DNA from: Streptomyces sp. WAC08241
GTDB taxonomy: Bacteria; Actinomycetota; Actinomycetes; Streptomycetales; Streptomycetaceae
DNA length: 64,000 nucleotides
Assembly: GCA_007858575.1 (NCBI GenBank)
Contig: CP042279.1
Coordinates: 992,001-1,056,000 of the forward strand
Direction: 5' to 3'
A program made the translations under genes and the position numbers. Of this stretch, positions 11,364 to 20,503 are shown piece after piece. Position 1 is the stretch's first letter; every line of letters starts with the position of its first letter. The notes under the pieces were generated by a model. It made no database searches and had not been told where the DNA came from. It saw only the letters and a program-made list of their open reading frames with translations.

Positions 11364-11555
11364 TCACCGGCCCGCCGCGAGCGGCCGGTGCGGGGCGATG
11401 ATCTGCCCGTCCGGCAGGAGCTCACCGGTGTCCTCGAAGAGCAGGACGCCGTTGCACAGCAGGCTCCAGCCCTGCTCCGGGTGGTGTGCCGTTAGTCGGG
11501 CCGCCTCGCGGTCGGCGGAGTCGGCGGTGGGACAGGCGGGCTGGTGCTGGCACAT
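11364..11555 (-). CDS. DUF5999 family protein, 63 aa
   Basis: An intact small ORF: MCQHQPACPTADSADREAAR, LTAHHPEQGWSLLCNGVLLF, EDTGELLPDGQIIAPHRPL. The Cys/His-rich N-terminus (C2, H4, C8) and the W-S-L-L-C-N-G-V-L-L-F-E-D core are the signature of this abundant Streptomyces family of unknown function. The Cys/His pattern suggests metal binding, but this is inference. Confidence 0.85.
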   Translation of the reverse strand: MCQHQPACPTADSADREAARLTAHHPEQGWSLLCNGVLLFEDTGELLPDGQIIAPHRPLAAGR

Positions 11556-11836
11556 GGGTGGATTCTTTCGCTGCGTCGTGGTGGATGTCCTGCGGCTCTG
11601 CGCGCTCATGGCCGCCCCCGTCGGTCGGTTCGGTTCCGGTCCAAGTCTTGCCCCCGGGACGGACTTCCGCAGGGATTTCGCGGCAGCTCGTCCTCTCCTG
11701 GAAGGACGCGTCACCCGCAGGGGCGGTTGGCCCGACCACCCCGTCCCTTCGGATGGTTCGGGGTGGTCCGAGCGGGCTAGTCCGTAAGGGCGGGGCGTTC
11801 GGACGGCGCGTTCGGGCGGGCTTTTCGGACAATAGT
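11556..11836. other. intergenic region without a convincing gene
   Basis: This region lies upstream of the DUF5999 gene and downstream of the 11887-12475 gene. Both flanking genes point left, so it holds the DUF5999 promoter region. I see no clear promoter or RNA, only open frames with poor coding character. Confidence 0.5.
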
Positions 11837-11868
11837 GCGCCCCGTGGCCCGGTCGGGTCACGGGGCGC
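11837..11868 (-). terminator. hairpin downstream of the 11887-12475 gene
   Basis: Perfect 10-bp stem GCGCCCCGTG / CACGGGGCGC with an inner CCCG/CGGG pairing, 18 nt beyond the stop at 11887. Confidence 0.75.
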
Positions 11869-11886
11869 GGGTGCGCGTGGGGTGGA

Positions 11887-12475
11887 TCAGGCGGGCGCCG
11901 CCGAGCCCAGGAGGGGCGGCGGCGCGAGGCGCGTGCTGAGGACGGGCAGCAGGTCGGCGACCGGGTACGGCCGGTGGGGCGCGATTCCCGGGGGCGCGGG
12001 GGCCAGGGGCACCAGCAGGTCGGCGGTGCCCGGGGTGACGGTGGTGCCGTCCGTCTCCGGATCGGCGTGCAGCCAGAGGGTCAGCATGTAGAGCTCCGGC
12101 ACGGAGAGCAGCCGGGGCTGGTACGCGTCCGGCAGGCCCTCGGCCTGGTGCAGGGCCCGCTCCGTGGCGGAGACGTAGGGGCCCTCGAAGAAGTGCGAGA
12201 AGGACCAGCCGTCCGGGGTGAGCATGCTGTCCGCGGCGGCGATCGTCCGGTCCCCGTTCCGGATGAGGAAGCGCCATCCGGCGAGCCGGATGCGGGAGGG
12301 TGCCCCGGGGCTCCGGTGACGCCCAACACGTGGACGGGAAGGGGAGTTCGGGACTCAGTGGTCCCTGCGCGGCCCGCAGGGCGGGGGTGCGCGCCTCACG
12401 GACGGCGGTCGGTGAGCCGAGCGCCGCGAGGACGCTGCGGAGGGCCGGCGCAGGGGCCGGAGAGGGTCGGAGCAT
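11887..12475 (-). CDS. conserved actinobacterial hypothetical protein
   Basis: The restored protein starts MLRPSPAPAPALRSVLAALG, then VREARTPALRAAQGPLSPEL. It continues RIRLAGWRFLIRNGDRTIAA, ADSMLTPDGWSFSHFFEGPY, ERALHQAEGLPDAYQPRLLS and VPELYMLTLWLHADPETDGT, and ends in a proline-rich tail. There is no signal peptide, membrane span or catalytic motif that I recognise. I recall homologues next to gcvP in other Streptomyces, but no function. Two frame breaks lie at about 12300-12345. The AT-rich stretch upstream carries TATAAA (reverse strand, 12602-12607), a possible -10 box. Confidence 0.6.
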
Positions 12476-12954
12476 GGTGGGTCGCCTCTCGCTCAGGAGA
12501 CACGGTGACGCGTGGGCAGGTACGACGGCGCTGTCGGCGGCGGGGCCAGAGAGGGGCCATGGGGCCATGGCCGGGCGCCAACACTCTGCCTCGTCCGCGG
12601 AGTTTATACGACATGTGTTCACACAGTGTTTCCGCTAGACGTCGCCGATATTCCTGACAAGGCATCATCAGGTCGTCTTCGAGAGGCGTTGAAGCGGAAT
12701 CAGGAGGACGATACCGCCCTCACCTGCGCACACCGCGAGAAGCCGGTCGGCTGAATTCCGATCCCGAATCCCGGGACAATATGACATTGGTATATGTCGC
12801 CTGTTCCGTGCCCGTGGAATGTGCCGTTGAGTGCTGCATCCAGCCTATCCTCCGACAGGCCCGTCCCGCAGGCGTTGTGGATCAAAGAGGTGGGCATCAT
12901 GGTCCGTGACGCGCGGCCGCCCTGACGGCCGCCCACCCGGGGAAGGACGCTTCG
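12476..12954. other. AT-rich divergent promoter region
   Basis: This 479-bp stretch separates two divergent genes and is locally far richer in A/T than its surroundings (12598-12830). It contains TATAAA on the reverse strand at 12602-12607, the small dyad TGTG-TTCA-CACA near 12612-12625, and GACAT...ATGTC arms near 12783-12800. I see no gene in it. Regulation of one or both neighbours from here is likely. Confidence 0.5.
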
Positions 12955-14449
12955 ATGGGCGAGAAGGTCGTGGCCGACGGGTTCGGCCCGTCCGACCGGC
13001 AGCAGTACCGGAGGAAACTCCAGCAATGTCTGGCGGGGCTCGCGAGGCTCCTGGCGGAGAAGAGGTTCGACCGGCCGCGCAATCTCATGGGCGTGGAGAT
13101 CGAACTCAATCTCGCCGGTCCCGACGGCCTGCCCCGCATGCTGAACGGGCCGGTTCTCGAAAAGATCGCGAGCCCCGATTTCCAGACGGAACTCGGAATG
13201 TTCAACCTCGAAGTGAACATCGCCCCCACCAGCTCGAGGGGCGCGTATTCGACCGGCTCGCGGAGGAGATCGGAGCCGGAATCGGCTACGCCGACCGCAA
13301 GGCCGCGGAGCTGGACGCGGGCGTCGTCATGATCGGCGTGCTGCCCACCCTCGAACAGCACGACCTGGTCCCCGAGAACCTGTCGGACAACGACCGCTAC
13401 GCCCTCCTCAACGACCAGATACTGGCCGCGCGGGGCGAGGACTTCATCCTCGACATCCACGGCGTCGAACGGCTCCAGTGCACCTCGGAGTCGATCGTCC
13501 CCGAGGCCGCCTGCACCTCGGTCCAGCTCCACCTCCAGGTGACCCCGGCCCGGTTCGCCGCCGTGTGGAACGCGGCGCAGGCCGTCTCCGGAGTGCAGAT
13601 CGCGCTCGGCGCCAACGCCCCCTTCGTCTTCGGCCGGGAGCTGTGGCGGGAGTCCCGCCCGCCACTCTTCCAGCAGGCCACCGACACCCGGCCGCCCGAG
13701 CTGCAGTCCCAGGGTGCGGCCGCGCACCTGGTTCGGGGAGCGCTGGATCGACTCGGCGTACGACCTCTTCGAGGAGAACCTCCGCTACTTCCCCGCCCTC
13801 CTCCCCTCCAGGACGAGGAGGACCCGCTGCTCGTCCTGGACCGGGGCGGGGTGCCGCGCCTCCAGGAGCTCGTCCTGCACAACGGCACGGTCTACCGCTG
13901 GAACCGGCCGGTGTACGGCCTGGTCGACGGCGTCCCGCACCTGCGCGTCGAGAACCGGGTCCTGCCGGCGGGACCGACCGTGACGGACGTGATCGCGAAC
14001 GCCGCCTTCTACTACGGCCTGGTGCGCGCGCTCGCCGACGAGACCCGGCCGGTGTGGAAGCGGATGTCCTTCGAGGACGCCGAGGCCAACTTCGACACGG
14101 CCTGCCGCCACGGCATCGAGGCGGAGCTGCGCTGGCCCCGGCCGGGACGCGCGGGCGGCGTCGCCACCCTGCCGGCCGTACGGCTCGTCCTCGACGAACT
14201 GCTGCCGCTCGCCGCGGCCGGGCTCGACGCCTGGCACGTCGAACCCGCCGACCGGGACTTCTACCTCGGGGTGATCGAGCAGCGCTGCCGGCGGCGGGTG
14301 AACGGCGCCTCCTGGCAGGTCGAGACCTTCCACCGGGCCCTGGAGGCGGGCCTCGACCGGAAGACGGCGCTCGCGGCGACGACGCGCCGCTACCGGACGC
14401 TCATGAGGGAGGGGAGCCGGTCCACACCTGGCCGGTGGGGATCCACTGA
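12955..14449 (+). CDS. glutamate-cysteine ligase-like carboxylate-amine ligase (GCS2 type)
   Basis: The protein has about 497 residues. Key strings are NLMGVEIELNLAGPDGLPRM, FQTELGMFNLEVNIAP (substrate Glu), DRYALLNDQILAARGEDF, CTSESIVPEAACTSVQLHLQ, FVFGRELWRESRPPLFQQAT, NGTVYRWNRPVYG, HLRVENRVLPAGPTVTDVIA and the end EPVHTWPVGIH. This is the ATP-grasp-like gamma-glutamylcysteine ligase fold. Streptomyces use mycothiol, so the product may serve ergothioneine (EgtA-like) or another gamma-glutamyl compound; no other egt genes are nearby. Breaks lie near 13245, 13720, 13810 and 14420. GGGGAAGGA precedes the ATG. Confidence 0.85.
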
Positions 14450-14555
14450 CGGCTCCGCCCCGCCCCCGTCCCCTTCCCGGGCGGCTCATGGGCGATCATG
14501 TCCGGACGGTTCGGGTCGTCCGGGACGTGTCGTCCGGGGAGTGGAGTCAGGTGTG

Positions 14556-15350
14556 GTGTCGGAGCAACGAGTGAGAGACGCTTCCCCGTCCCCGGGGACT
14601 GCCGCGCACGGTGCTGCGCCCGAGACGCTCATCGTGCTCGCCCTCTCGCTCGGGGCGAGCGGGGTGTCGGCCCTCATCAGCTTCATCGGCTCGCTGACCA
14701 GGCCCGGGGCGCTGAAGGAGCAGGCGGCGACGCTCAACGGCTCGTACGCCCCCGGGCGGCCCTGGCTCGACCTGTCCTGGCAGCTCTTCGGCATCGCCAC
14801 GGCGCTCGTGCCGGTCGTCCTCGTCGCCCACCTGCTGCTGCGCGAGGGCTCCGGGCTGCGGGCCATCGGCTTCGACCGCACCCGCCCGTGGCCCGACCTC
14901 GGGCGCGGGGCGCTGGTCGCGGCGGGGATCGGGAGCGCCGGGCTCGCCTTCTACCTGGCGGCGCGGGCGTCCGGGTTCAACCTGACGGTGGTGCCCGAGT
15001 CGCTGCCGGACGTGTGGTGGAAGTACCCGGTCCTCATCCTGTCGGCGATCCAGAACTCCGTCCTGGAGGAGGTCGTTGTCGTCGGCTATCTGCTGCGCAG
15101 GCTGGGGCAGTTGGGGTGGTCGCCGACGGCCGCGCTGGTGGCCAGCTCGGTGCTGCGCGGCTCGTACCACCTCTACCAGGGCATCGGCGGCTTCCTCGGC
15201 AACGTGGTCATGGGCGTGGTCTTCGTCCTGCTGTACCGCCGCTGGGGCCGGGTCGGGCCGCTGGTCGTGGCGCACGCGCTGCTCGACATCGTGGCCTTCG
15301 TCGGGTACGGGCTGCTCGCGGGGAAGGTGGGGTGGCTGCCGACCGTGTGA
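14556..15350 (+). CDS. CPBP family intramembrane metalloprotease-like protein
   Basis: This is an intact ORF of about 264 residues with six to eight hydrophobic segments. The CPBP (Abi/Rce1) motifs are present in adapted form: SVLEEVVVVGYLLRRL (paired Glu), SSVLRGSYHLYQGIGGF (His) and VVAHALLDIVAFVGY (His and Asp). Members cleave prenylated or membrane peptides or act in bacteriocin self-immunity; the substrate here is unknown. The arginine expected after the Glu pair in EExxxR is displaced, which may alter activity. GTG 14553 is an alternative start. Confidence 0.85.
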   Translation: MSEQRVRDASPSPGTAAHGAAPETLIVLALSLGASGVSALISFIGSLTRPGALKEQAATLNGSYAPGRPWLDLSWQLFGIATALVPVVLVAHLLLREGSGLRAIGFDRTRPWPDLGRGALVAAGIGSAGLAFYLAARASGFNLTVVPESLPDVWWKYPVLILSAIQNSVLEEVVVVGYLLRRLGQLGWSPTAALVASSVLRGSYHLYQGIGGFLGNVVMGVVFVLLYRRWGRVGPLVVAHALLDIVAFVGYGLLAGKVGWLPTV

Positions 15351-15402
15351 CGAGCGGTCGCGACGACGGGCGAGGGGCGTAGGCGGGCGAGGGCGTAGGG
15401 GA

Positions 15403-15436
15403 CGAGGGGCGTACGGAATCCTCCGTACGCCCCTCG
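15403..15436. terminator. bidirectional terminator between CPBP and PhzF genes
   Basis: Perfect 14-bp stem CGAGGGGCGTACGG / CCGTACGCCCCTCG with a 6-nt loop, placed between two converging genes. Confidence 0.9.
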
Positions 15437-15469
15437 CCCGTGGTGCTTCGGCCGGTGGCCGGTGAGCGG

Positions 15470-16274
15470 TCAGGCGTGCAGGTCGCCCTCGATGACCGTG
15501 ACGGCACGGCCGCCGAGGAGGGTGCGGTCGCCGCGCAGCCGGGTGCGGACGAGGCCGGTGCGGGCGCCGCCCTGGAGGCCGGTCAGCTCGTCGCGGCCGA
15601 ACCGGGCCGACCAGTAGGGGCGAGCGCGGTGTGGGCGCTGCCGGTCACCGGGTCCTCGTCGATGCCGACGGCCGGGAAGAAGCCGCGCGAGACGAAGTCG
15701 TAGCCGCTGTCCGGGCGTTCGGCGGCGGCGGTCACGATGGTCCCGCGCGAGGACATGGTCTTCAGGGCGGCGAGGTCGGGGCGAGGGAGCGGACGGCGGC
15801 CTCGTCGCGCAGCTCGACGACGAGGTCCCCGATGTGGACCCCGGTGTCGTGGACGGCGACGACCTCGGCGCCGAGCGCCTTCTCCAGGCCGTCCGGGCCG
15901 GGGACGGGAATGAGGGGCGAGGTCGGAAGTCCATGGTGAGGGTGCCGTCGGCCTCGGCGGTGGCGCCGAGGACTCCGCAGCGGGCCGCGAAGCGGACGGT
16001 GCCGGTCGCGGCGCCGGTGGTATGCAGGACGTGGGCGGTGGCCAGGGTGGCGTGACCGCACATGTCGACCTCGGTGGTCGGCGTGAACCAGCGCAGGGCC
16101 CAGTCCGCCTCGCCGCCGGCGGGCAGCGGGTGGGCGAAGGCCGTCTCGAGAGGTTGACCTCCGCGGCGACCTTCTGGAGCCAGGCGTCCTCCGGGAAGGA
16201 GTCGAGGAGGAGGACCCCGCGGGGTTGCCGGAGAAGGGCCGGTCGGTGAAGGCGTCGACGATTCGGATGCGCAT
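15470..16274 (-). CDS. PhzF family isomerase/epimerase-like protein
   Basis: From ATG 16274: MRIRIVDAFTDRPFSGNPAG, VLLLDSFPEDAWLQKVAAEV, NLSETAFAHPLPAGG, LRWFTPTTEVDMCGHATLAT, AHVLHTTGAATGTVRFAARC. The second half contains VVAVHDTGVHIGDLVVELRD and GYDFVSRGFFPAVGIDEDPV, then TGSAHTALAP. GNPAG, CGHATLA and DEDPVTGSAHT are the PhzF/diaminopimelate-epimerase-fold signatures. Such enzymes isomerise small acids; the substrate is unknown and no phenazine genes are present. Several frame breaks lie between 15780 and 16220. Confidence 0.9.
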
Positions 16275-16456
16275 GGCGCCGACGGTACCGGGGCGGATTT
16301 CCGGCGGCCAAGGCCAATCGCGGAGAACTGGACCGGTCGCTCCGCGCGTCGTCGGAGACGGGCACGGCCACGGCTGTGGCCACGGGCACGGGCACGGCTA
16401 CGGTCACGGCTGCGGAAGGCGTCGCCGTGCGCGGACGTGGGGCCTCCGCGACCGTG

Positions 16457-16620
16457 ATGGTCCTGCCCCTGGACCAGGAGAAGCGCACCGAGGACCTCCT
16501 CGGCTACGCCGCCGTGTACGCCGGCGGCGTCACGGTGCTGCCCTGGCTCCTCGGGTACGGAGTCACCCGCCTGGTCCGGGCCGTGCGGGCGCGCCGGGGC
16601 GGGGGCGCTTCGTGGGGTGA
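16457..16620 (+). CDS. possible small membrane protein
   Basis: ATG 16457 gives MVLPLDQEKRTEDLLGYAAV, YAGGVTVLPWLLGYGVTRLV, RAVRARRG. It has one likely membrane span followed by an arginine-rich tail, then a break and a stop at 16618-16620. The 16360-16425 stretch just upstream is a run of GGCACG/GGCCAC hexamers that would encode Gly-His repeats. No homologue is recognised; coding character and the span are the only support. Confidence 0.35.
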
Positions 16621-16641
16621 GCCCGGAACGGTCCTCCGGGC

Positions 16642-17309
16642 TCAGCGGCAGAGCTTCGTGATGACGTCGTCGAAGTCGGGGAACTCCCGGGCGGCCTGCT
16701 CGATCACGGTGGTCGCCGGGGCCCGGAGTCCGGGTGCGTACGCTGAGCGACGGCGGTCAGTTCGGGGTGGGGGTGCGGGGACGGGACGGGGCCGTAGGGG
16801 TTGGTTGCCTCCCAAGGGCCGACGCCGTCGGCCAGGAGCCACAGGAAGGAGCCCAGGTCGCGGGCGACGACGCCGGTCTCGCCCTCGGAACCGAGGAAGA
16901 CGACGGGCTGGTTCTCCGGTGCCGGGTCCGGGCGGACCAGCCAGAACGCGGCGTATCCGCCGGTGCCGTCCTGTCCGAACACGCGGAAGTCCTCACCGGT
17001 GAGCTGCTCGTTGCCGGTCCAGGACCGGAGCCACTCGGTCGTCTCGCCGGGGAGAGGAAGGCCGGAAGGGCTCGAAGTCGACGCCGTCACCGCCGCCGGT
17101 CGAACCGGACCGCCAGCGCGGGAGGGAAGCGGAGGTCTTCGGCGGGCGACACGCCAGGTTAGCGAGGGAGGGCGAGGCGCCGCGGTCGTCTTCGCCGGGG
17201 AGGAAGGCCGGGAAGGGCGGTCGACGCCGTCACCGCCGACGTGGTCGAACCGGACCGCCAGGGCGGCGGCGAGCGCGGGAGGGAAGCGGAGGTCTTCGGC
17301 GGGCGTCAC
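16642..17309 (-). CDS. SMI1/KNR4 (SUKH-like) family protein with a duplicated 5' end
   Basis: The body reads GETTEWLRSWTGNEQLTGED, FRVFGQDGTGGYAAFWLVRP, NQPVVFLGSEGETGVVARDL, GSFLWLLADGVGPWEATNPY and ends EQAAREFPDFDDVITKLCR. The F-x-x-F-L-W-L-L-A-D-G region fits SMI1/KNR4-like immunity or scaffold proteins; no toxin gene is adjacent. Two copies of the N-terminal coding segment ([M/V][T/S]PAEDLRFPPALA...VRFD..GGDGVD) lie head to tail at 17041-17187 and 17188-17346. The start may thus be GTG 17309 or GTG 17152; 17152 gives a more usual protein. Frame breaks occur near 17060-17085 and 16745. Confidence 0.6.
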
Positions 17310-17346
17310 ACGAACAGGTTAGCGAGGGGAGGGCGAGGCGCCGCGG
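17041..17346. repeat. ~150-bp tandem duplication covering the 5' end of the SMI1-like gene
   Basis: The two copies share, in order, a G-T-C-T-(T)-C-G-C-C-G-G-G-G-A-G block, TCGACGCCGTCACCGCCG, TCGAACCGGACCGCCAG, GGAAGCGGAGGTCTTCGGCG, AGGTTAGCGAGGG and GGCGAGGCGCCGCGG. Offsets are 143-157 bp because of small indels. Confidence 0.85.
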
Positions 17347-17413
17347 GCTCGTTCAGGGAGGGAGAACGGGAGGTCTTCCAGTGAGCCGGTGCCGGGACCG
17401 GCACCGGGGCGCG

Positions 17414-18450
17414 TCAGCGGCCGTCGCGCAGTCCGAGGACGTACGTCGCGGTGAGGGCGACGGCGCGGTCCTCGTCGTGGGAGAGGCCCGCGAGCGCGCG
17501 TGAGGCCGTGGGGCCCGGGATGTCCGCGAGGGCCTGGGTCAGCCGGCGGCGTGCGGACGGTTCGGTGGTGGCGCGGGCGAGGCGGTCGACGAGGCCGGTG
17601 GCGATCCGGTCCGCCAGGGCGGGGTCGTTCGCCAGGGCGCTCAGCGCGTCGGCCGCTTCCACGTCGTTCGTCCCCTGTGTTGTTCCTGTTCCCCCGTCTC
17701 CCCGGCGACCAGGTCGACGAGGGTCGGGATCGCTCGGCCGTGCCCCGCGCCCGAGCGCCACGGCCGCGTGTCCCCGGACCGTGGTGTCGGAGTGCGCGAG
17801 GGCGTCCCGCAGGAGGGCGGTCGCCTCCTCGCCCGGCAGCTCGGCGAGGGACCGGACCGCGCGTTCCCGTACCTCGGGGCCGGGGAGCCGAGGCCCTCCG
17901 CCAGGAGCGCCGGACCGTCCTCGCCCGCCCGGGCCAGGGCCCAGCGCAGGGCCCCGGCGACGTTCGGGTCCGACTCGTTCAGTACGGCCTCGACCAGCGC
18001 CTCCACCGGCAGGGGAGCCTCCTCGGACGCGGACAGGGCCGCGCGCTGGCGCGTGTCCGCGCTCGCCGACCCCAGCGCCTGGAGGAGCGCGACGGTCCGG
18101 AGGACGTCCTCCCAGTCGCCGGGTTCCGCGGCGCCGATCCGGCGGAGCCGTGTGAGCAGCTCCGTCTCCGCCGCGATGCGTTCCCGCGTCCGGCGTACGA
18201 GGTCGTCGACGAGCTCCGCGGGCGCGAAGCCGGGATCGCCGAGGGCGCGCCCGACCTCGCGCAGCGAGAGTCCCAGCGACCGCAGGCTCTCGACGTGGAA
18301 GATCCGCCGGATGTCCTCGTCGGAGTACTCCCGGTAGCCGGAGCCGGTGCGGCCCGTCGGGCGCACCAGGCCGAGCGTCTCGTAGTGCCGGAGCATGCGG
18401 GCACTGACCCCGGACCGCCGGGCCACGTCACCGATCAACACGCCTGTCAC
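17414..18450 (-). CDS. MerR family regulator with HEAT-repeat C-terminus
   Basis: GTG 18450 gives a MerR domain (VLIGDVARRSGVSARMLRHY, ETLGLVRPTGRTGSGYREYS, EDIRRIFHVESLRSLGLSLR, EVGRALGDPGF) and a helical linker. Repeated HEAT-like helices follow (LVEAVLNESDPNVAGALRWA, PTLVDLVAG, LANDPALADRIATGLVDRLA, GLSHDEDRAVALTATYVLGL). The start overlaps the stop of the upstream HEAT gene as GTGA. HEAT sensor domains on MerR regulators are unusual; the ligand is unknown. A MerR-type dyad promoter upstream of the operon (19145-19175) predicts autoregulation. Frame breaks lie near 17885 and 17700. Confidence 0.85.
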
Positions 18451-19123
18451 CCCTCCCGGCCGGCCCCGCCGAGGGCCACGACGCGCTTCGCCTCCTCGAC
18501 CGCGGACTCGAACCCGGCCTCCGGGTCGCGCCACAGGTGTTCCGTGGCGACCGCGTGCGCGCGCACGTCGGGGTCGGGATCCGTCGCCGCGGCGGCGAGG
18601 ACCGGCGGCGCCGCCTCCCCGAGCGCGATCAGTGCCCGACTGAGGCTCAGCCGCGTCTCGCGTCCGCCGCGTCCGAGCTGTGTCGCCAACCCTACGGCCA
18701 GCCCGTGCTCCTCCCCCTCGGGCACGAGGACGACCGCCGCCCGCCAGGCGCTCCGGGCCACCTCGTCGTCGGGGTCGGCCAGCAGCGCCGAGGTGATCAC
18801 CTGCCACGCCCGCCGGTCCCCGATCTTGGACAGGGTGTGCAGGGCCTGGCTCCGGGCCTGCGCGCACCCCGAGCGGACCTCGTGCAGGAGCTTAGGGACC
18901 GTCGTCGGGGCGGGTGGCGGGTGAGCGCCCAGGTCAGCATCTCCCGTACGGAGAAGTCGGGCTCGACCGCGCACCGTTCGACGAGTCCGCCCACGGTCCC
19001 CGGGTCCTCGCCCGGGGCCGTGCCGATCGCCAGTGCCGCCCGCAGCCGGACCGACGGGTCGTCGCTCCCCAGTGCCCGGAGCGCGCGTACCGTCCCGCCC
19101 TCTTCTTCCTTCGACATGGTCAT
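18447..19123 (-). CDS. HEAT-repeat protein, partner of the MerR regulator
   Basis: Start ATG 19123 follows a GGAGG site and gives MTMSKEEEGGTVRALRALGS, DDPSVRLRAALAIGTAPGED, VERCAVEPDFSVREMLTWAL. After one break (about 18905) it continues VPKLLHEVRSGCAQARSQAL, HTLSKIGDRRAWQVITSALL, ADPDDEVARSAWRAAVVLVP, TDPDPDVRAHAVATEHLW. The D-P-[DS]-x-x-V-R repeats are typical HEAT helices. There is no signal peptide or enzyme motif. It is translationally coupled to the MerR-HEAT regulator, so the two HEAT proteins may interact or share a ligand. Confidence 0.8.
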
Positions 19124-19144
19124 CGGGACCACCTCCTCGGCGTC

Positions 19145-19175
19145 AGTGAAGGCCTTGACACCGTGACAAGGTCAA
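19145..19175 (-). promoter_or_regulatory. MerR-type promoter of the HEAT/MerR operon
   Basis: Read on the reverse strand: -35 TTGACC, a 19-bp spacer, then -10 TTCACT. The spacer region holds the dyad CCTTGTCACGGTGTCAAGG (19153-19171), symmetric except for its central base and one T/T pair. An over-long spacer filled by a dyad is the hallmark of promoters activated by MerR proteins. Confidence 0.8.
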
Positions 19176-19219
19176 ATACCGGGTTCCTCGTCGGCGGCGC
19201 ACGCCCCTAAGGTGTGCCG

Positions 19220-19654
19220 ATGTCAAAGATCAGGAAACTCCAGTTCACCTTCGACTGCGCCGACCCCGAGCGCCTCGCCCGGTTCTGGTGCGAGGTGCTG
19301 GGCTACGTCGTGCCGCCGGTGCCCGAGGGGTTCGACACCTGGGACGACTACCACCGCCCGCTGCCGCCCGGGCACGAGGTGAAGTGGTTCGCCTGCGTCG
19401 ATCCCTCGGGCGAGGGCCCGCGGCTGTTCTTCCAGCGCGTTCCGGAGGGCAAGGTCGCCAAGAACAGGGTGCACCTCGACGTACGGGCCGGGACCGGGCT
19501 CGTGGGCGAGGAGCGCCTCGCCACGCTCCAGGCGGAGTGCGCCCGGCTGGTCGAGCTCGGCGGAGTGCACCTGTACACGCTGTTCGCCGACGAGGAGAAC
19601 GAGTCCTGCGTCGTGATGCAGGACATCGAGGGCAACGAGTTCTGTCTGGACTGA
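19220..19654 (+). CDS. VOC (glyoxalase-fold) family protein
   Basis: Intact, 144 residues: MSKIRKLQFTFDCADPERLA, RFWCEVLGYVVPPVPEGFDT, FQRVPEGKVAKNRVHLDVRA, GGVHLYTLFADEENESCVVM, QDIEGNEFCLD. The C-A-D-P-x-x-L-A-R-F-W start, the K-N-R-V-H-L-D-V centre and the D-x-x-G-N-E-F-C end are standard for the glyoxalase-like subgroup in Streptomyces. The substrate is unknown. TAAGGT at 19208-19213 sits 6 nt before the ATG, so the mRNA may be leaderless. It is divergent from the HEAT operon and shares its promoter region. Confidence 0.9.
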   Translation: MSKIRKLQFTFDCADPERLARFWCEVLGYVVPPVPEGFDTWDDYHRPLPPGHEVKWFACVDPSGEGPRLFFQRVPEGKVAKNRVHLDVRAGTGLVGEERLATLQAECARLVELGGVHLYTLFADEENESCVVMQDIEGNEFCLD

Positions 19655-19663
19655 GGTCCGCGA

Positions 19664-19690
19664 GGGTGCCCCGGCCGGGGCACCCTTTGT
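19664..19690 (+). terminator. rho-independent terminator of the VOC gene
   Basis: GGGTGCCCC-GGCC-GGGGCACCC followed by TTTGTTT, starting 10 nt after the stop. Confidence 0.9.
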
Positions 19691-19760
19691 TTCCTTCGTA
19701 ATCGAACTGGCGTTCCCCTTGCACGTATCCCTCTCGGTCCCCTTGCTCGCCGAACAGTTC

Positions 19761-19786
19761 CGATATATCGTTGAGGCATCGCGATG
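19761..19786. promoter_or_regulatory. PadR-type operator upstream of the PadR gene
   Basis: CGATATATCG (19761-19770) is a perfect 10-bp palindrome followed by TTGAGGCATCGCGAT, a degenerate second half. AT-rich palindromes of this kind are common autoregulatory sites of PadR proteins. Confidence 0.55.
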
Positions 19787-19822
19787 GTTCGTAGAAGAAA
19801 TCCCGATGGAAGGAGCGTTGCG

Positions 19823-20444
19823 ATGCGTTCACATGGACACGAGTACGGAAACGGACACGGAGCCGGTCGTGGAGGCCGTGGCCCCGGAGGCCGGGGAGAC
19901 TTCGAGGGCGGCGTGCCGCCTTCGGTCCCTTCGGACCCGGGTTCGGCGGCGGACCGTTCGGCGGAGGTCCCTTCGGGGACGGGGTCGCGGTGGCGGCCGG
20001 GGACGGGCGCGGCGCGGTGACGTGCGGGCCTCGATCCTGGCGCTCCTGAAGGACCGCCCGATGCACGGCTACGAGATGATCCGCGAGATCGGCGAGCGCA
20101 GCGACGGGGCCTGGAAGCCCAGTCCCGGCTCCGTCTACCCCACCCTCCAGCTCCTGGAGGACGAGGGGCTGATCACCAGCGCGAGCGAGGGCGGCAAGAA
20201 GCTGTTCACGCTCACCGACTCCGGGCGCGCCGAGGCCGAGAACGGTCCCGAGGCTCCCTGGGAGGAGGCCGGGCGCGGGGTCGACTGGGAGGCCGTGAAC
20301 GAGATCCGGCAGGCCGGCTTCGGTCTGATGGAGGCGTTCGGGCAGGTCTGGAAGACCGGCAGCCCCGAGCAGCGGGAGAAGGCGGTCGCCGTGATCAACG
20401 AGGCGCGCAAGAAGCTGTACCTGATCCTCGCCGACGAGGACTGA
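19823..20444 (+). CDS. PadR family transcriptional regulator
   Basis: ATG 19823 follows AGGAG and gives MRSHGHEYGNGHGAGRGGRG, a His/Gly/Arg-rich leader of about 65 residues. The PadR winged helix follows: RGDVRASILALLKDRPMHGY, EMIREIGERSDGAWKPSPGS, VYPTLQLLEDEGLITSASEG, GKKLFTLTDSGRAEAE. A C-terminal dimerisation helix reads EQREKAVAVINEARKKLYLI. Such regulators usually repress themselves and a neighbouring transporter or stress gene; no obvious target lies next to it. Breaks lie near 19910 and 19985. Confidence 0.88.
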
Positions 20445-20451
20445 GACGAGA

Positions 20452-20487
20452 GGAAGGGGCCTGTGGCGATCGCCGCAGGCCCCTTCC
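20452..20487. terminator. strong hairpin between converging PadR and hypothetical genes
   Basis: GGAAGGGGCCTG pairs perfectly with CAGGCCCCTTCC; the loop holds GGCGATCGCC, itself a palindrome. Confidence 0.85.
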
Positions 20488-20503
20488 TCCGGTTCTCCTG
20501 CCT

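Noticed and set aside
16360..16425. Hexamer run that would encode a Gly-His repeat peptide
   Set aside because: Simple-sequence DNA; no start, conservation or downstream coding support for that frame.
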